A stretch of 64,000 nucleotides of DNA from Salinicola halimionae (GTDB lineage Bacteria; Pseudomonadota; Gammaproteobacteria; Pseudomonadales; Halomonadaceae), in contig NZ_PZJQ01000002.1 of assembly GCF_003206065.1 (NCBI RefSeq), forward strand, positions 62,001-126,000. Direction: 5' to 3'. Below, piece after piece: positions 34,641-46,787 of the stretch; positions within the stretch are counted from its first letter, which is position 1; every line of letters starts with the position of its first letter. The translations under genes and the position numbers were made by a program. Under the pieces are notes generated by a model. That model did no database searches, was not told the origin of the DNA, and saw only the letters and a program-made list of their open reading frames with translations.

Positions 34641-35903
34641 TTACAACGCGCCGTCGGCGATCGCCCGCGCCATGGTCGGTGACAGCGGCAACCGGGGTAG
34701 CAGCGTTGCCTGGTAGGCATGGTAAAGATCCGACTTGCCACTCCAGACTTCGCTGGAAGGATAGTTGTGGCGGTCGAGTTCCTGCCACCAGCTACCGCGT
34801 TCGCGATCGATCAGGTAGCGATCGATGTAATCCCAGAAGCGGCGATACCAACTTTCGTAGATCGCATCGCCGGTACGCTTGAGCAGTGCCGCCGAGGTCG
34901 CTGCAGCTTCCGCCAGCGTCCAGTGCATGCGCTCGTGCACGACCGGCTGGTTATCCCAGTCGTGGGTATAGACCAGGCCCGGTTCGCCATCGACGTGCCA
35001 GGCCAATTTGATCGCGCTATGGAAAAGCCCTTGGGCATCCTCGAGCAACCAGCCCGGTGTCTCTTCGCCATGGCGCAACAGCCCGCCTTCGAGATGCAGC
35101 ATCAGCCGCGACCACTCGAAGGCATGGCCCGGCGTGGCGCCGTAGGGGCGAAATTTATCCTTGGGGGTATCCTGATTGTAGTCGCGCCACTCGTTCCACT
35201 CGCTGTCGAAATGCTCGACGACGCGATAGTCGTTGGGCCTGGCGTGGGCGTGAATGATCCTGTCGACGATGGAGAGCGCCCGCGCCCGCCACTTGGGCTC
35301 GTCGAGCACGTCGGCCAGTTGCAGAAAGGCTTCGGTGGCGTGCATGTTGCTGTTGCCGCCACGATACGCTTCGTCTTCGCGCCAGTCGCGCGAGAACCCC
35401 TCACGCATGCGCCCTTCGTCTTCTGCCCAGAACCGCGTTTCGATCACACCGACGATGTCGTCGAGCAGTGGCTTGGCCTCCTCGTTACCGGCTTGCCAAG
35501 CACTGGCGGCCGCGAGTGCCACGAAAGCGTGGATATAGGCCTGCTTGGTTTGCGCTTCACCCGACTTGGGCCGTTCGCCATACCAACCGCCATGCTCGTC
35601 ATCTCTTAACGCGCCCTTCAGCGCCGCGACGCCGTGCGCCACCAACGGTGCCATGCCTGGCTCGCCACGCATGGCGGCCAAGGCGAAGCAGTGCGTCATG
35701 CGAGCGGTAATCATGGTGTCGGGGTTGGCATCACCGGGCAGTCGGCCATCCTCATCGAGCGCGGCGAAACCGCACTCGGGATGGCGCGAGGCGCGATAGA
35801 ATGCCAGCAGACGCTGGCCTTCACTTTCCAGCCAATGAAGATGCGCCGGTCGGTCCAGCCAGCTGTCCTGGCGTGGCGGCAGATTGGGAGTCGTACCTGG
35901 CAT
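34641..35903 (-). CDS. AGE-family aldose-ketose isomerase (YihS-like)
   Basis: A 420-residue (alpha/alpha)6-barrel protein of the N-acylglucosamine 2-epimerase family, closest in layout to YihS/mannose isomerase. Conserved blocks: YRGGNSNMHATEAFLQLAD near residue 185 (catalytic His), GATPGHAFEWSRLMLHLE near 255 (second His) and WTLAEAAATSAAL near 340. It interconverts mannose, fructose or related aldoses in the cytoplasm. It stands alone with no sugar transporter nearby. Confidence 0.87.
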   Translation of the reverse strand: MPGTTPNLPPRQDSWLDRPAHLHWLESEGQRLLAFYRASRHPECGFAALDEDGRLPGDANPDTMITARMTHCFALAAMRGEPGMAPLVAHGVAALKGALRDDEHGGWYGERPKSGEAQTKQAYIHAFVALAAASAWQAGNEEAKPLLDDIVGVIETRFWAEDEGRMREGFSRDWREDEAYRGGNSNMHATEAFLQLADVLDEPKWRARALSIVDRIIHAHARPNDYRVVEHFDSEWNEWRDYNQDTPKDKFRPYGATPGHAFEWSRLMLHLEGGLLRHGEETPGWLLEDAQGLFHSAIKLAWHVDGEPGLVYTHDWDNQPVVHERMHWTLAEAAATSAALLKRTGDAIYESWYRRFWDYIDRYLIDRERGSWWQELDRHNYPSSEVWSGKSDLYHAYQATLLPRLPLSPTMARAIADGAL

Positions 35904-36029
35904 GCTTTCTAGAGCCTCCTCAGCTCTGTCGTCTTTGTCGACGATATCTCATCGAGGAATCGTGCGCCTATTCACCCTGCCCAAGGCGTAAATGTCCATT
36001 CCACCTTCGCAGCTGCTGTCCGGAGGAGC

Positions 36030-36893
36030 TCATCCGTTGACGACCATACCGCCATTGGGATGCAGCGTCTGACCGCTGATGAAGGACGAATCCAGCGAGG
36101 TCAGGAAGACGTAGCACGGCCCCAGTTCTGACGGCTGCGCGGCGCGCCCCATCGGGGTATCGGAGCCGAAATCCTCGAGCATCTGCGGGTCGTGAGCGCC
36201 TAGCGTGGCGGGCTGAAGCGGCGTCCATACCGGCCCCGGCGCGATCGCATTGACGCGAATGCCACGTCCGACGACCTGGTTCGATAGCGAACGGGTAAAG
36301 CTGACGATCGCCCCCTTGGTCGCCGTGTAATCCACCAGAAAATCAGGACCGATGTAAGCGTTGACCGAGGTGGTATTGATGATCGTGTCGTCTTCGCCCA
36401 GATGAGGCAGCGCCGCTTTGGTAAGGTAGAACATGCCATGCATGTTGGTAGCGAACGTCTCGCGCCACTGTTCGTCGTCGAGCTCGGTGAGATCGGTACA
36501 CACCTGCTGAGTGCCTGCGTTATTGACCAGAATATTGAGCCCGCCGAAGGTCTCGATGACACGATCGAGCGCAGATCGGCAAAACGCGGCATCGCGGATG
36601 TCGCCGGCGATCAGCAGACATCGGCGCCCTTCCGCCTCCACCAGACGCTGCGTCTCTTTGGCATCGTCGTCTTCGCTAAGATACATGATGGCGACATCGG
36701 CGCCTTCGCGGGCGAAGTGAATGGACGCAGAGCGGCCGATACCACTGTCTGCACCGCTAACCAGGGCGATCTTGTCTTCCAGTTTGCCACTGCCCCGATA
36801 CCCTGGGCGAATGAACTCCGCCAGCGGCTGCATCAGGCTTTCCTTGCCTGGTAGCGACTGCTGCTGCGCGTGAATTTCGGTTTTCTTAACCAC
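36030..36893 (-). CDS. short-chain dehydrogenase, general-stress (GsiB/YhxC-like) type
   Basis: A 287-residue SDR. The nucleotide motif is VSGADSGIGRSASIHF near residue 45, NNAG near 125, and the catalytic Ser-Tyr-x3-Lys is TTSVNAYIGPDFLVDYTATKGA (Tyr near 187, Lys near 191). The N-terminal extension of 35 residues (PGYRGSGKLEDK) is typical of the YhxC/YdaD/general stress 39 branch, annotated as stress SDRs of unknown substrate. Start is GTG at 36893 with GGAG eight bases before it. Confidence 0.87.
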   Translation of the reverse strand: MVKKTEIHAQQQSLPGKESLMQPLAEFIRPGYRGSGKLEDKIALVSGADSGIGRSASIHFAREGADVAIMYLSEDDDAKETQRLVEAEGRRCLLIAGDIRDAAFCRSALDRVIETFGGLNILVNNAGTQQVCTDLTELDDEQWRETFATNMHGMFYLTKAALPHLGEDDTIINTTSVNAYIGPDFLVDYTATKGAIVSFTRSLSNQVVGRGIRVNAIAPGPVWTPLQPATLGAHDPQMLEDFGSDTPMGRAAQPSELGPCYVFLTSLDSSFISGQTLHPNGGMVVNG

Positions 36894-37261
36894 GTCGCGT
36901 TCTCCCTGTAACCGAATGAGATGAATCGAGTCACCTCCACTATCGTAACGAAGAGGAGTACGCCGGAAAGAGGCATAGCTCGATGTCTGTAAACTGACTA
37001 CGGCGTAGAATTAGTCCTAGTTCAGCTGCATCGATGGTGCAAGCCCGAACAGGCAAGTCGAAACAAGGCAACGGAAACCAGGGGGGGGCAGCGCCGGAGA
37101 GCACGTCTCAGCGCTGCGCGGCCATGCTGAATGACTTCGCTGGCCGAACGTTTCGGGCTGGCAGACGATCATGACTTCGCAGGCATGCCACGCTTCGGGA
37201 TCAGCGGAAGGGGCCGAGATGCGAGCGGAGTCGCGTTAGGGGAAACTTCGAAGTACGGGCA

Positions 37262-37500
37262 AGGGGAAGCGATCCGGCAAGTCGGTCCTCGACTCTATCG
37301 CTTCCTGCGATGCTACTCATCCTGAGCGTTACCGGACGGCCAAACGGTCCTTCGTTCTTTGGGTTCCCACCACCGCCTGACCTCAACCCGAGACGAGCTG
37401 AGTCATAGGTGGTCCGCCGAGGAGCGAGCATCCTGCTCGTTTCCGAGGGATCCTTCCCTCGCCGCGCCTTCCTGGCGCTTCCTCGCGGTAACGTCAAGAT
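37262..37500 (-). ncRNA. CsrB/RsmZ-type CsrA-sequestering small RNA
   Basis: Read on the minus strand, this gene-free stretch is a series of stem-loops whose loops present AGGA: GCGCC-AGGAA-GGCGC (37464-37478), CGAGGGA-AGGA-TCCCTCG (37444-37461), CGAGC-AGGAT-GCTCG (37425-37439), AACG-AAGGAC-CGTT (37343-37356), CTC-AGGAT-GAG (37316-37326), ATCGC-AGGAA-GCGAT (37297-37311) and AGTCG-AGGAC-CGACT (37280-37294); an alternative CGC-GAGGAA-GCG overlaps the first. Hairpins with A(N)GGA in the loop are the binding sites of CsrA/RsmA, and an RNA with many of them is the CsrB/RsmZ class that titrates CsrA under GacA/UvrY control. A -10-like TATCTT (37501-37496) with TTGTTC 15 bases before it would start the RNA near 37489. 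The 3' end is not clear; no good terminator is seen. The plus strand would show TCCT loops, so strand is assigned with confidence. Confidence 0.8.
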
Positions 37501-37591
37501 AGGCCGTTGATGACCGGAACAATAGATTCAAATGCCTTGACCCATCTAGTGCATTTGCCCGGACCCAGCCTTTAAATAACAAATAGTTACA

Positions 37592-39079
37592 TCAATTTTC
37601 CATGCGGCTATGAAACCCGCGCTGCCGCGCCCATACGATTGCCTCGCCGCGACTGTGCACCCCCAACTTCTGATAGAGCGATGCTACGTAGTTACGCACG
37701 GTGCTGTGAGCCAACTTCAATCGCCCGGCGATGCGTTTGTCCGAGAGCCCCTCGCAGATCAGACTCAACACGTCTCGCTCTCGAGCGCTGAGGCCCGCCA
37801 AAACAGTCTGCTCCGACAAGGAGGCATCGGTGTTGGTGTCGCGAACGTTGGCCAACTTCTCGACCAGGGTGCGCGTAAACCACGAGGCATCCTTCATCAC
37901 CGCGTCAATGGCGTCAGAAAGCTGACTCTCGTAACGTTTGCGCTCGCTGATATCGACCAGCGTCAGTAGCAGACAATCGCGCATGTTGATCTTGACCGCT
38001 TCGGCCGCCAGCAGATAACTCGCTGCATTGTTCTCGTCACCGGTGCCGTGCACCTCCATGTCTTCGACACGGTCAGCCGACTCCAGAGCACTCAGCAATT
38101 GTCGGCGGGTGTGCGGCGTGAACGGAGAGTAGTCCTCCAGGCTCGGCGGATCCGAGGCGTCGACTCGTCGCACCAGACCTTTCTCGAAGGCCGCGTTGGC
38201 TTCGATCAGCGTCAAACTATCGGCGGATACCAGCGCCGTTGGCACTGGCGACATCTGGAACGCCGTCGCGAACAGCGCTTCACTCTGACGCAAGGCATGC
38301 TGAGCCTGGCGGGCGGGTTCCAGATCGGTAAAGGTAAGCAACATGCAGGCCGTCCTGTCGACCTCGATCGGCTGCCCGGCAACGATCACACATTTGCTCT
38401 CGTCGCTGCGATTGCCGAGATGCAACAGCGCTTCCGTCTGCGGAATCGGCTGACCGGCGCACAGCCTACGGATCGCCGAATCGCGCTGAGGCGAATGCGC
38501 AAAGACGTCGAACTCGTAGATCGAGCGCTGCACGACCTCCTCGGCCGTCAGACCCATCATGTCCAGAAAGCCCTGATTGACCCGAATGAAGCGCTGGTTG
38601 TCGAGCCGACAGATCAGCGCCGGTGCCGGGTTGGCATTGAAGGAGCGCTCGAAACGCTCCTCGGCGCTCATCAGTTCCGTTATATCCTCGATGATCAACG
38701 CCAATGCATCGGGCCGCCCCTCCCGAATCAGCGTCTTTCCACGAACCCGATGATAGCGATTGGCCGCGTCGGCATCGGCAGGCCGCACCTCGAGAATCAC
38801 GTCGTCGAACGACTCGCCATCGAGCAGCCGTTCCATCGGAGATCGACCCTCGCCGACCTCGTGATGATTGCGATAATAAAGATCAAACCGTTCGCGATAG
38901 GCATCGACATCCGGCCCCAGTTCCTCGAGCGTCTCGACGCCGTGCATCTCGAGCGCGGCCGGGTTGGCCCAGCACAATGCCCCGTCGGGGTTCAGCAGCA
39001 CAATGCCATCGGAGAGATCAGCGATCAGCTGATACAGCGGCGAATGACTCGCGTAACGGTCGCTTCCCAGCTCTGACAT
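37592..39079 (-). CDS. PAS-domain LuxR-type regulator
   Basis: A 495-residue soluble regulator with three PAS-like domains (YQLIADLSDGIVLLNPDG near 15; ERSFNANPAPALICRLDN near 140; ALFATAFQMSPVPTALVS near 265) and a C-terminal LuxR/NarL helix-turn-helix (GLSARERDVLSLICEGLSDK, then TVRNYVASLYQKLGV near 460). It has no receiver domain, so it senses a small molecule or redox state directly. ATG at 39079 chosen; GTG codons at 39091 and 39088 are alternatives. The CsrB-like RNA gene begins about 100 bases after its stop on the same strand. Confidence 0.85.
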   Translation of the reverse strand: MSELGSDRYASHSPLYQLIADLSDGIVLLNPDGALCWANPAALEMHGVETLEELGPDVDAYRERFDLYYRNHHEVGEGRSPMERLLDGESFDDVILEVRPADADAANRYHRVRGKTLIREGRPDALALIIEDITELMSAEERFERSFNANPAPALICRLDNQRFIRVNQGFLDMMGLTAEEVVQRSIYEFDVFAHSPQRDSAIRRLCAGQPIPQTEALLHLGNRSDESKCVIVAGQPIEVDRTACMLLTFTDLEPARQAQHALRQSEALFATAFQMSPVPTALVSADSLTLIEANAAFEKGLVRRVDASDPPSLEDYSPFTPHTRRQLLSALESADRVEDMEVHGTGDENNAASYLLAAEAVKINMRDCLLLTLVDISERKRYESQLSDAIDAVMKDASWFTRTLVEKLANVRDTNTDASLSEQTVLAGLSARERDVLSLICEGLSDKRIAGRLKLAHSTVRNYVASLYQKLGVHSRGEAIVWARQRGFHSRMEN

Positions 39080-39213
39080 GTCACTCACCACTCTTGAGGA
39101 TGCCTTGTGTCATGAATGACATTAACTCTTTCCCAATCGCGCGCATTCACATCGGCACCATCGATCCATTCAATCACGCAGCAGGCTATTCAATCACCCA
39201 GCAGGCTATTCAA

Positions 39214-39912
39214 TCACCCAGCGGCCAAGCCGAAGGACCATCCCACCAACGCGGTAGTCCCCATTGCCAGAGCCCCCCAAAACGTGACTCGCAAGATGGC
39301 CACGCGCATGATCGAGCCGCCGACTCGAGCCGAGAGCGCACCGAGCAACGCCAGCGCCAATAGCGATCCCACCGCCACCACCGCGGAGGTCGTCATCGTG
39401 AAGGGCGCGAACAGGACGCAGATCAAGGGCAACGCCGCGCCGGACAAGAAAGTCAGCGCCGAGGCGATGGCCGCCTGAAGCGGCTTCGCCTGGTTGGTGC
39501 TACTGAAACCGAGTTCATCACGGGCATGGGCGGCCAATGCATCATGATGCATCAACTTCTCGGCAACTTCGTGAGCCAGTATCGGGGGCAGGCCGCGTTC
39601 TTCATAGATAACCGCCAGCTCGCGCACCTCGATGGCATAATTGGCGTCCAGCTCGCGCCGCTCGCGCGCCAGGTCGGCACGCTCGGTATCTTTCTGCGAA
39701 CTGACCGAAACGTACTCGCCCGCCGCCATCGACATCGCCCCGGCAACCGCCCCTGCCGCACCGGCAGTCAGTACGCCTACCAACGTCGCACCCGCCGTTG
39801 CCATGCCGATGATCAGGCTGGCGGTGGAGACGATGCCGTCGTTGGCGCCCAGTACCGCCGCCCGCAGCCAGCCCACACGGTCAGAATAGTGGCGCTCCTT
39901 GGGTATGGACAT
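39214..39912 (-). CDS. VIT1/CCC1-family iron/manganese transporter
   Basis: A 232-residue membrane protein of the VIT family. Motifs: ERHYSDRVGWLRAAVLGAND (residues 6-25), GIVSTASLIIGMATAG and MSMAAGEYVSVSSQKDTERAD near 65-85, then the cytoplasmic metal-binding helix domain (ELAVIYEERGLPP) and three C-terminal membrane segments. It exports Fe2+/Mn2+ or stores it elsewhere. The start at 39912 has AGGAG six bases before it and gives the family length; the ATG at 39942 is an alternative, and the long frame to 40272 is not coding. Confidence 0.88.
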   Translation of the reverse strand: MSIPKERHYSDRVGWLRAAVLGANDGIVSTASLIIGMATAGATLVGVLTAGAAGAVAGAMSMAAGEYVSVSSQKDTERADLARERRELDANYAIEVRELAVIYEERGLPPILAHEVAEKLMHHDALAAHARDELGFSSTNQAKPLQAAIASALTFLSGAALPLICVLFAPFTMTTSAVVAVGSLLALALLGALSARVGGSIMRVAILRVTFWGALAMGTTALVGWSFGLAAG

Positions 39913-39942
39913 GCCTGACTCCTGCCCCAGCTCCGATTTCAT

Positions 39943-42379
<2,437 letters not shown>

Positions 42380-42422
42380 TCCCCCATCGCGAGAGCCATG
42401 CTCGCGCTGTTTCGATCCTTTG

Positions 42423-42450
42423 GGCTCCGGCGGCTTACAGCCCCGGAGCC
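42423..42450 (+). terminator. hairpin between lamB and malM
   Basis: GGCTCCGG, 12-base loop, CCGGAGCC, then ATTTTCGG. It is a weak terminator or attenuator that would lower malM expression relative to lamB and protect the lamB 3' end. Confidence 0.55.
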
Positions 42451-42477
42451 ATTTTCGGTTCCAGCAGGAGTTCCCGA

Positions 42478-43410
42478 ATGTTGAGTTCGTATCGTCTAGC
42501 CGTGCCGTTGAGCACGCTTCTTTTCGCCCTGGCGGGATGCAGTACACCGCTGATGGCACCCCAGGCCCCTACCATTCCGGCGCAGGAAGGGCAGCAGGCG
42601 CTGATGCGCACGACGGACTGTTGCAGTTCTCTCGCCAGTTTGTTGTACCGCCCCATCACGGCGCAGGAGACGCTGACGCTGAATTTCACGCCGCAGTCCC
42701 CGGCCCATGATTTCAACGATGGCAAAAGTTTCTTCCAGGCGTTCGAGCTACCCCGGAACAACGGGCCGATCGCCTTGAGCGTCTCCAGCCCGATCCGCGA
42801 CGGCCAGGTCTTCGCACCGACGATTCTGGTGCTCGATGCAAACTTTCGGCCGGTCAGAAAGGTCTCGAGCGGGTCCCTCGCGGTCCATCGCCCCACCGGA
42901 TTTTCTGCCGCGCGTCTGGCGGGGGAATTCAGTGTCACGCCCGGCCCGGACGCCCAGTACGTCGTCATCTATACCAGCGATGAAGATCGCCGGGCATCGA
43001 CGACTTATGAATCGGAAGATAAAGCCTATGCCCGGGTGCGGGGACTCGCCGAACCCGCTGGGCCGGATCCTCGCGCCACGCACGCCGCGACTGGCGAAGT
43101 CGCGCTCGAGATCGCCTCGTTGACCCGCGATACCGGCATGGCGCCACTGCTTGGCAGCAATCCCGCGCCGATGCGTCAGACGACCGACTCCAGCCCGCAG
43201 CCCGGCGCGGCAACTCCCGCTCCGGCCACAGCGACTGCTCCTGCCACAGCGACCAATGCGCCGGACTTCGATTACCGCCGCATGATCGACGCCGCGCTCA
43301 AGGCGGGTGACGTCGAACTCGCGCTGGACCTTGCCGAACGGGCCGAGCGCAGCGGTCATCCCGGCACTCGTGCCTGGCTGGCAGAGCGCCTGCAAACCAA
43401 GACCCCCTGA
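42478..43410 (+). CDS. malM: maltose operon periplasmic protein MalM
   Basis: A 310-residue protein with lipobox LLFALAGCS (Cys near 21), so a lipoprotein, then the MalM domain: LMRTTDCCSSLASLLYRP near residue 42, FFQAFELPRNNGPIALSVSS near 85 and a C-terminal helical part (DFDYRRMIDAALKAGDVELA) after an Ala/Pro/Thr-rich linker near 240-260. MalM is linked to LamB in enterics but has no defined biochemical role. It follows lamB by 98 bases, with a hairpin between. Confidence 0.88.
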   Translation: MLSSYRLAVPLSTLLFALAGCSTPLMAPQAPTIPAQEGQQALMRTTDCCSSLASLLYRPITAQETLTLNFTPQSPAHDFNDGKSFFQAFELPRNNGPIALSVSSPIRDGQVFAPTILVLDANFRPVRKVSSGSLAVHRPTGFSAARLAGEFSVTPGPDAQYVVIYTSDEDRRASTTYESEDKAYARVRGLAEPAGPDPRATHAATGEVALEIASLTRDTGMAPLLGSNPAPMRQTTDSSPQPGAATPAPATATAPATATNAPDFDYRRMIDAALKAGDVELALDLAERAERSGHPGTRAWLAERLQTKTP

Positions 43411-43417
43411 GACCTCA

Positions 43418-43447
43418 CGCCGTGGTGCTGCAGGACGCACCACGGCG
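43418..43447 (+). terminator. terminator-like hairpin after malM
   Basis: CGCCGTGGTGC, 8-base loop, exact reverse complement (11 bp), then GATTGGTTTG. Strong stem with a short T-rich tail, placed 8 bases after the malM stop. Confidence 0.6.
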
Positions 43448-43473
43448 GATTGGTTTGAAGGCAATGCGCGATC

Positions 43474-43526
43474 CCGGCTTAAGTCAGCCCTATTAAGTCA
43501 GCCCTATTAAGTCAGCCCTAAGCCGG
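43474..43526. repeat. three 14-bp direct repeats inside an inverted repeat
   Basis: AAGTCAGCCCTATT occurs at 43481 and 43495 and as AAGTCAGCCCTA at 43509, all bounded by CCGGCTTA on the left and TAAGCCGG on the right. It lies between malM and the cytochrome gene, about 50 bases before the latter. Could be a regulator-binding array or a slippage product. Confidence 0.65.
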
Positions 43527-43573
43527 CGCCGACTAGGATGGATGTTGGCTCGTCCATCAGAGGATCGCATGTC

Positions 43574-44113
43574 GTGAACACCACGCCCATCAACCGATAT
43601 TCGGCAAAAGCCCGTCACTTTCACTGGACGGTTGCCGCACTGGTCGTGCTGGCCTACGCGCTCATCCTGTCGACGGATCTCTTCCCGCGCGATACCGGCA
43701 TACCGGATTTTCTGCTCCAGAGCCATTTCTGGGCGGGTATCGGCGTGCTCCTGTTGGCGTTCCCCCGCTTGATCGAACGCCTCCGGAAGTCTCCGCCACC
43801 CGTTTCGCCACCACTGCATCCGAAGCTCGAGCTGCTGTCGCGCCTCACGCACTGGGCGCTCTACGCGTTTCTGTTCGCGCAGCCGCTGCTTGGCATCTCG
43901 ACAGTGTGGCTAAGCAATGGCGCAATCCCGATTCCCGGTACGTCGCTGGCGGTGCCTTCGCCCTTCGGCGTGTTGCCGCATGTGGGCCACTCGCTGGAAT
44001 CGATCCACAAAACGCTGGGAACGGTGTTCTACTACGTGATCGGCTTGCATATCGCGGCCGTGGTCTGGCATCAGTTCGTGCGCAAGGACAACCTGCTCAA
44101 GCGGATGTGGTGA
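43574..44113 (+). CDS. cytochrome b561
   Basis: A 179-residue four-helix membrane cytochrome of the CybB (prokaryotic b561) family. Haem-ligand histidines are in ARHFHWTVAAL (near 15), QSHFWAGIGVLL (near 55), the late SIHKTLGTVFYYVIGLHIAAVVWHQF (near 145-170). It moves electrons to quinone or superoxide across the inner membrane. GTG at 43574 with AGAGGA nine bases before is the likely start; an upstream ATG at 43538 lacks a site. Confidence 0.87.
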   Translation: MNTTPINRYSAKARHFHWTVAALVVLAYALILSTDLFPRDTGIPDFLLQSHFWAGIGVLLLAFPRLIERLRKSPPPVSPPLHPKLELLSRLTHWALYAFLFAQPLLGISTVWLSNGAIPIPGTSLAVPSPFGVLPHVGHSLESIHKTLGTVFYYVIGLHIAAVVWHQFVRKDNLLKRMW

Positions 44114-44154
44114 AGTGATGGACGGCGCGAAAGCCCTCGCGCCGCCTCGGCGAA

Positions 44155-45327
44155 TCACTCGAGGACATGGAAGCCATCGAGGTAGCGCTCGTTGAGGGAA
44201 AGGCCTAACCCCGGCACATCGTCGGCAAGGTCGAGATGACCCTCGACCGGCTCCGGATCGCCTTCGAACAGGTAGTAGAAAAGTTCGTTGCCGATCTCGA
44301 CATCATGCACCGGAAAGAACTCCGACATTGGCGACGCCAGCGACGACATCGTCAGGTGATAGTTGTGCATCTGCCCGGCATGGGGAATCACCGGCACCTC
44401 GAAGGCCTCCGCCATGGCATTGATCTTGCGCGCCACGGTAATGCCGCCAACCCGGTTGGTGTCGTACTGGATCACCGATACCGCACGCTTCTCCAGCAGC
44501 TGACGGAATCCGTGCACAGTGAATTCATGCTCGCCGCCTGAGATCGGCATCGGCGCGATGCGATTGAGCTCCGCGTAGCCATCGATGTCATCGGCAATCA
44601 CCGGCTCCTCCAGCCAGCGCAGCTCGAAAGGCGCCAGCTTGGGCAACATGCGCCGGGCATAGTCGAGATTCCAGCCCATGTAGCAGTCGGCCATCAGGTC
44701 GATGTCCTCGCCGATCACCTCGCGAACCGCCGCGACGCTCTTTAGATTCTCGCGCATGCCTTTCGGCCCGTCCTTGGGCCCATAGCCGAAACGCATCTTC
44801 ATCGCCTGGAACCCCTGGTCGAGATAGCCCTGCGCCTCGGCCTGCATCACGTCGAGATCGTCGTGGTAGAGCTTGGAGGCGTAGCACGGGATCTTCTCCT
44901 TGGTACGACCGCCGAGCAGCTTGAACACCGGCTTGTCGAGCGCCTTGCCCATCAAGTCCCAGAGCGCGATATCGATGCCAGAGATCGCCGCCATGCCAAT
45001 GCCACGCCGCCCCCAGGCCAGCGTGGCGCGATACAGGCGCTGCCACAGGTATTCGTAGTCGAACGGATCCTGCCCCACGATCAGTGGGGCCAGATGCTGA
45101 TCGACGATGGTCTTGGCGACCCGTGGCGCCAGCGCCACGTTGCCGAGACCGACGAGACCGATGTCGGTTTCGATTTCGATCACCGCCCATCCATGAAAGC
45201 GAAAGCTCTGCATCGCATCGCCGCGATCCCACAGCGCATCCATGGCGTTGGTGCAGAAGTGCGCCTTGGGGGCTACCGTCTCGCCCTTCCATTCGAATAC
45301 GCGGGCGCGGACTCGAGTGATTTTCAT
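44155..45327 (-). CDS. enolase-superfamily acid-sugar dehydratase (rhamnonate dehydratase-like)
   Basis: A 390-residue enolase-superfamily enzyme. Catalytic set: K177-M-R179 ([15 protein letters not shown]), metal ligands D214, E240 and E266, dyad D289/H316 ([12 protein letters not shown]). It dehydrates an aldonate; overall sequence is nearest to L-rhamnonate dehydratases, but the KxR motif and the tetronate gene neighbourhood leave the substrate open. ATG at 45327 with AGGAG seven bases before; the longer frame to 45402 is leader. Last gene of the denD-gntP-dehydratase unit. Confidence 0.85.
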   Translation of the reverse strand: MKITRVRARVFEWKGETVAPKAHFCTNAMDALWDRGDAMQSFRFHGWAVIEIETDIGLVGLGNVALAPRVAKTIVDQHLAPLIVGQDPFDYEYLWQRLYRATLAWGRRGIGMAAISGIDIALWDLMGKALDKPVFKLLGGRTKEKIPCYASKLYHDDLDVMQAEAQGYLDQGFQAMKMRFGYGPKDGPKGMRENLKSVAAVREVIGEDIDLMADCYMGWNLDYARRMLPKLAPFELRWLEEPVIADDIDGYAELNRIAPMPISGGEHEFTVHGFRQLLEKRAVSVIQYDTNRVGGITVARKINAMAEAFEVPVIPHAGQMHNYHLTMSSLASPMSEFFPVHDVEIGNELFYYLFEGDPEPVEGHLDLADDVPGLGLSLNERYLDGFHVLE

Positions 45328-45398
45328 GGCGGGACTCCTGTTCGTTGATGGATGTCGTTTGGCGGATGTCGTTGATAGTTGTCGTTGACGAATGAGTC

Positions 45399-46787
45399 TC
45401 AACCCACGAACGCATTGGCGATCAGCAACGCCACCAGCCCGGTGGCCCAGCCCAGCGTGGTCGGCACCGACAGCACCAGCAATTGATGCTTGGCTGTCTT
45501 GACCCCGAGCAGACGGTTGACCACCCAGAAGTAGCTGTCGTTGAAGTAGCTGAAGAAGAGTCCGCCGAGACAGGCCGCCTGCGCCGCCAGCACCATGTTG
45601 ACGTCTGGCATCGACGCCAGGATCGGCGCCGAGATCGACGCGCCGGTGATCATCGACACCGTGCCGCTGCCCTGCACGAAGCGCACCAGCGTGGCGATGA
45701 TGAACGGGATCAACACCGCCGGCAGCGACAGCGAAGCAATGTGCTGGCCGATGTAATCTCCGGCGCCGCTGGCACGCAGCACGGCCCCCAACGCCCCCCC
45801 GGCGCCGGTCACCAGCAGGATGATACCGGCGCTTTCGACGCCTTTTTCCAGATGCGCCAGTACCTGATCCTTCGGCATTTTCGGCACCAGGCCGTAGACT
45901 GCCACCAGCACACCGATACCCACCGCGATCACCGGATGACCGACGAACTGGACCACCTGCACGAACAGGCCCGGTGCATCGCTATCGCCCACCACGGCGG
46001 TGACCAGCGTATTGAAAAAGATCAACAGAATCGGCAGCCCGATCGGCAACACTGACTTGAATAGCGTCGGCAGCTCGCTTTCGGACAGATTGGCCGCCAT
46101 CGGATCGTCTTCGGTATCGCGTTTCAGCGATCCCGGCACGTCACGCTCGATCATCGCCTCGATGCGCGGCCCCATGAAACGCGCGTAGAGCACCATCACG
46201 ATCAGCGCCGGCGCGGTGAAGACCAGGCCCCAGGCGATCATCAGGCCGATATCGACACCGAAGATCCCCGCGACGCCCAGCGGCCCCGGCGTGGGCGGTA
46301 CCGCACTGTGGGTGACCGCCAGCCCCGAGGCCAGCGCGATGCCCAGCGTCAGCACCGAGCGCCCGCTGTTGCGTGCCAATGCCCGCACCAGCGGGTTGAG
46401 AATCACGTAGGCCGAGTCGCAGAAGATCGGGATCGAGACGATATAACCGGTAATCGCCATGGCCCAGTCCTCGCGCTCCTTGCCGAGCAGCTTGAGGATC
46501 GAATAGGCCATGCGCTGGCCGGCGCCGGAGACCTCGAGAATCCTCCCCATCATCACACCGAAGCCGATTACCAGACCGATGGTGGAGAGCGTCTTGCCGA
46601 ATCCAGTGGTGATCGAATCGATTACCGCATTGGGCGACATGCCGCCGATCAGGCCGGCGATCGAGGCGGCGATGACCAGGGCTAGCAGTGCATGAACACG
46701 GGTCTTGAGCACCAGCGCGATCATCACGAAGATAGCGATACCCAGGCCGATGATGACCTGAGGGCCTGCGACAGTGGCGTCTGACAT
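45399..46787 (-). CDS. GntP-family gluconate/tetronate permease
   Basis: A 462-residue GntP-type H+ symporter with about twelve to fourteen membrane segments; [24 protein letters not shown] near residue 160 and [15 protein letters not shown] near 418 are family signatures. Placed between denD and an acid-sugar dehydratase and opposite the ltnD-otnKCI operon, it probably imports L-threonate, D-erythronate or a related aldonate. Confidence 0.9.
   Translation of the reverse strand: MSDATVAGPQVIIGLGIAIFVMIALVLKTRVHALLALVIAASIAGLIGGMSPNAVIDSITTGFGKTLSTIGLVIGFGVMMGRILEVSGAGQRMAYSILKLLGKEREDWAMAITGYIVSIPIFCDSAYVILNPLVRALARNSGRSVLTLGIALASGLAVTHSAVPPTPGPLGVAGIFGVDIGLMIAWGLVFTAPALIVMVLYARFMGPRIEAMIERDVPGSLKRDTEDDPMAANLSESELPTLFKSVLPIGLPILLIFFNTLVTAVVGDSDAPGLFVQVVQFVGHPVIAVGIGVLVAVYGLVPKMPKDQVLAHLEKGVESAGIILLVTGAGGALGAVLRASGAGDYIGQHIASLSLPAVLIPFIIATLVRFVQGSGTVSMITGASISAPILASMPDVNMVLAAQAACLGGLFFSYFNDSYFWVVNRLLGVKTAKHQLLVLSVPTTLGWATGLVALLIANAFVG

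Noticed and set aside
37131-37325. 64-codon plus-strand frame in the gap before the PAS-LuxR gene
   Set aside because: No family similarity, and it overlaps the hairpin array that is better explained as RNA on the other strand.
37100-37500. Group II intron or RNase P RNA as explanation of the structured region
   Set aside because: No intron domain V or RNase P P4 core seen; uniform AGGA loops fit a CsrA-binding RNA instead.
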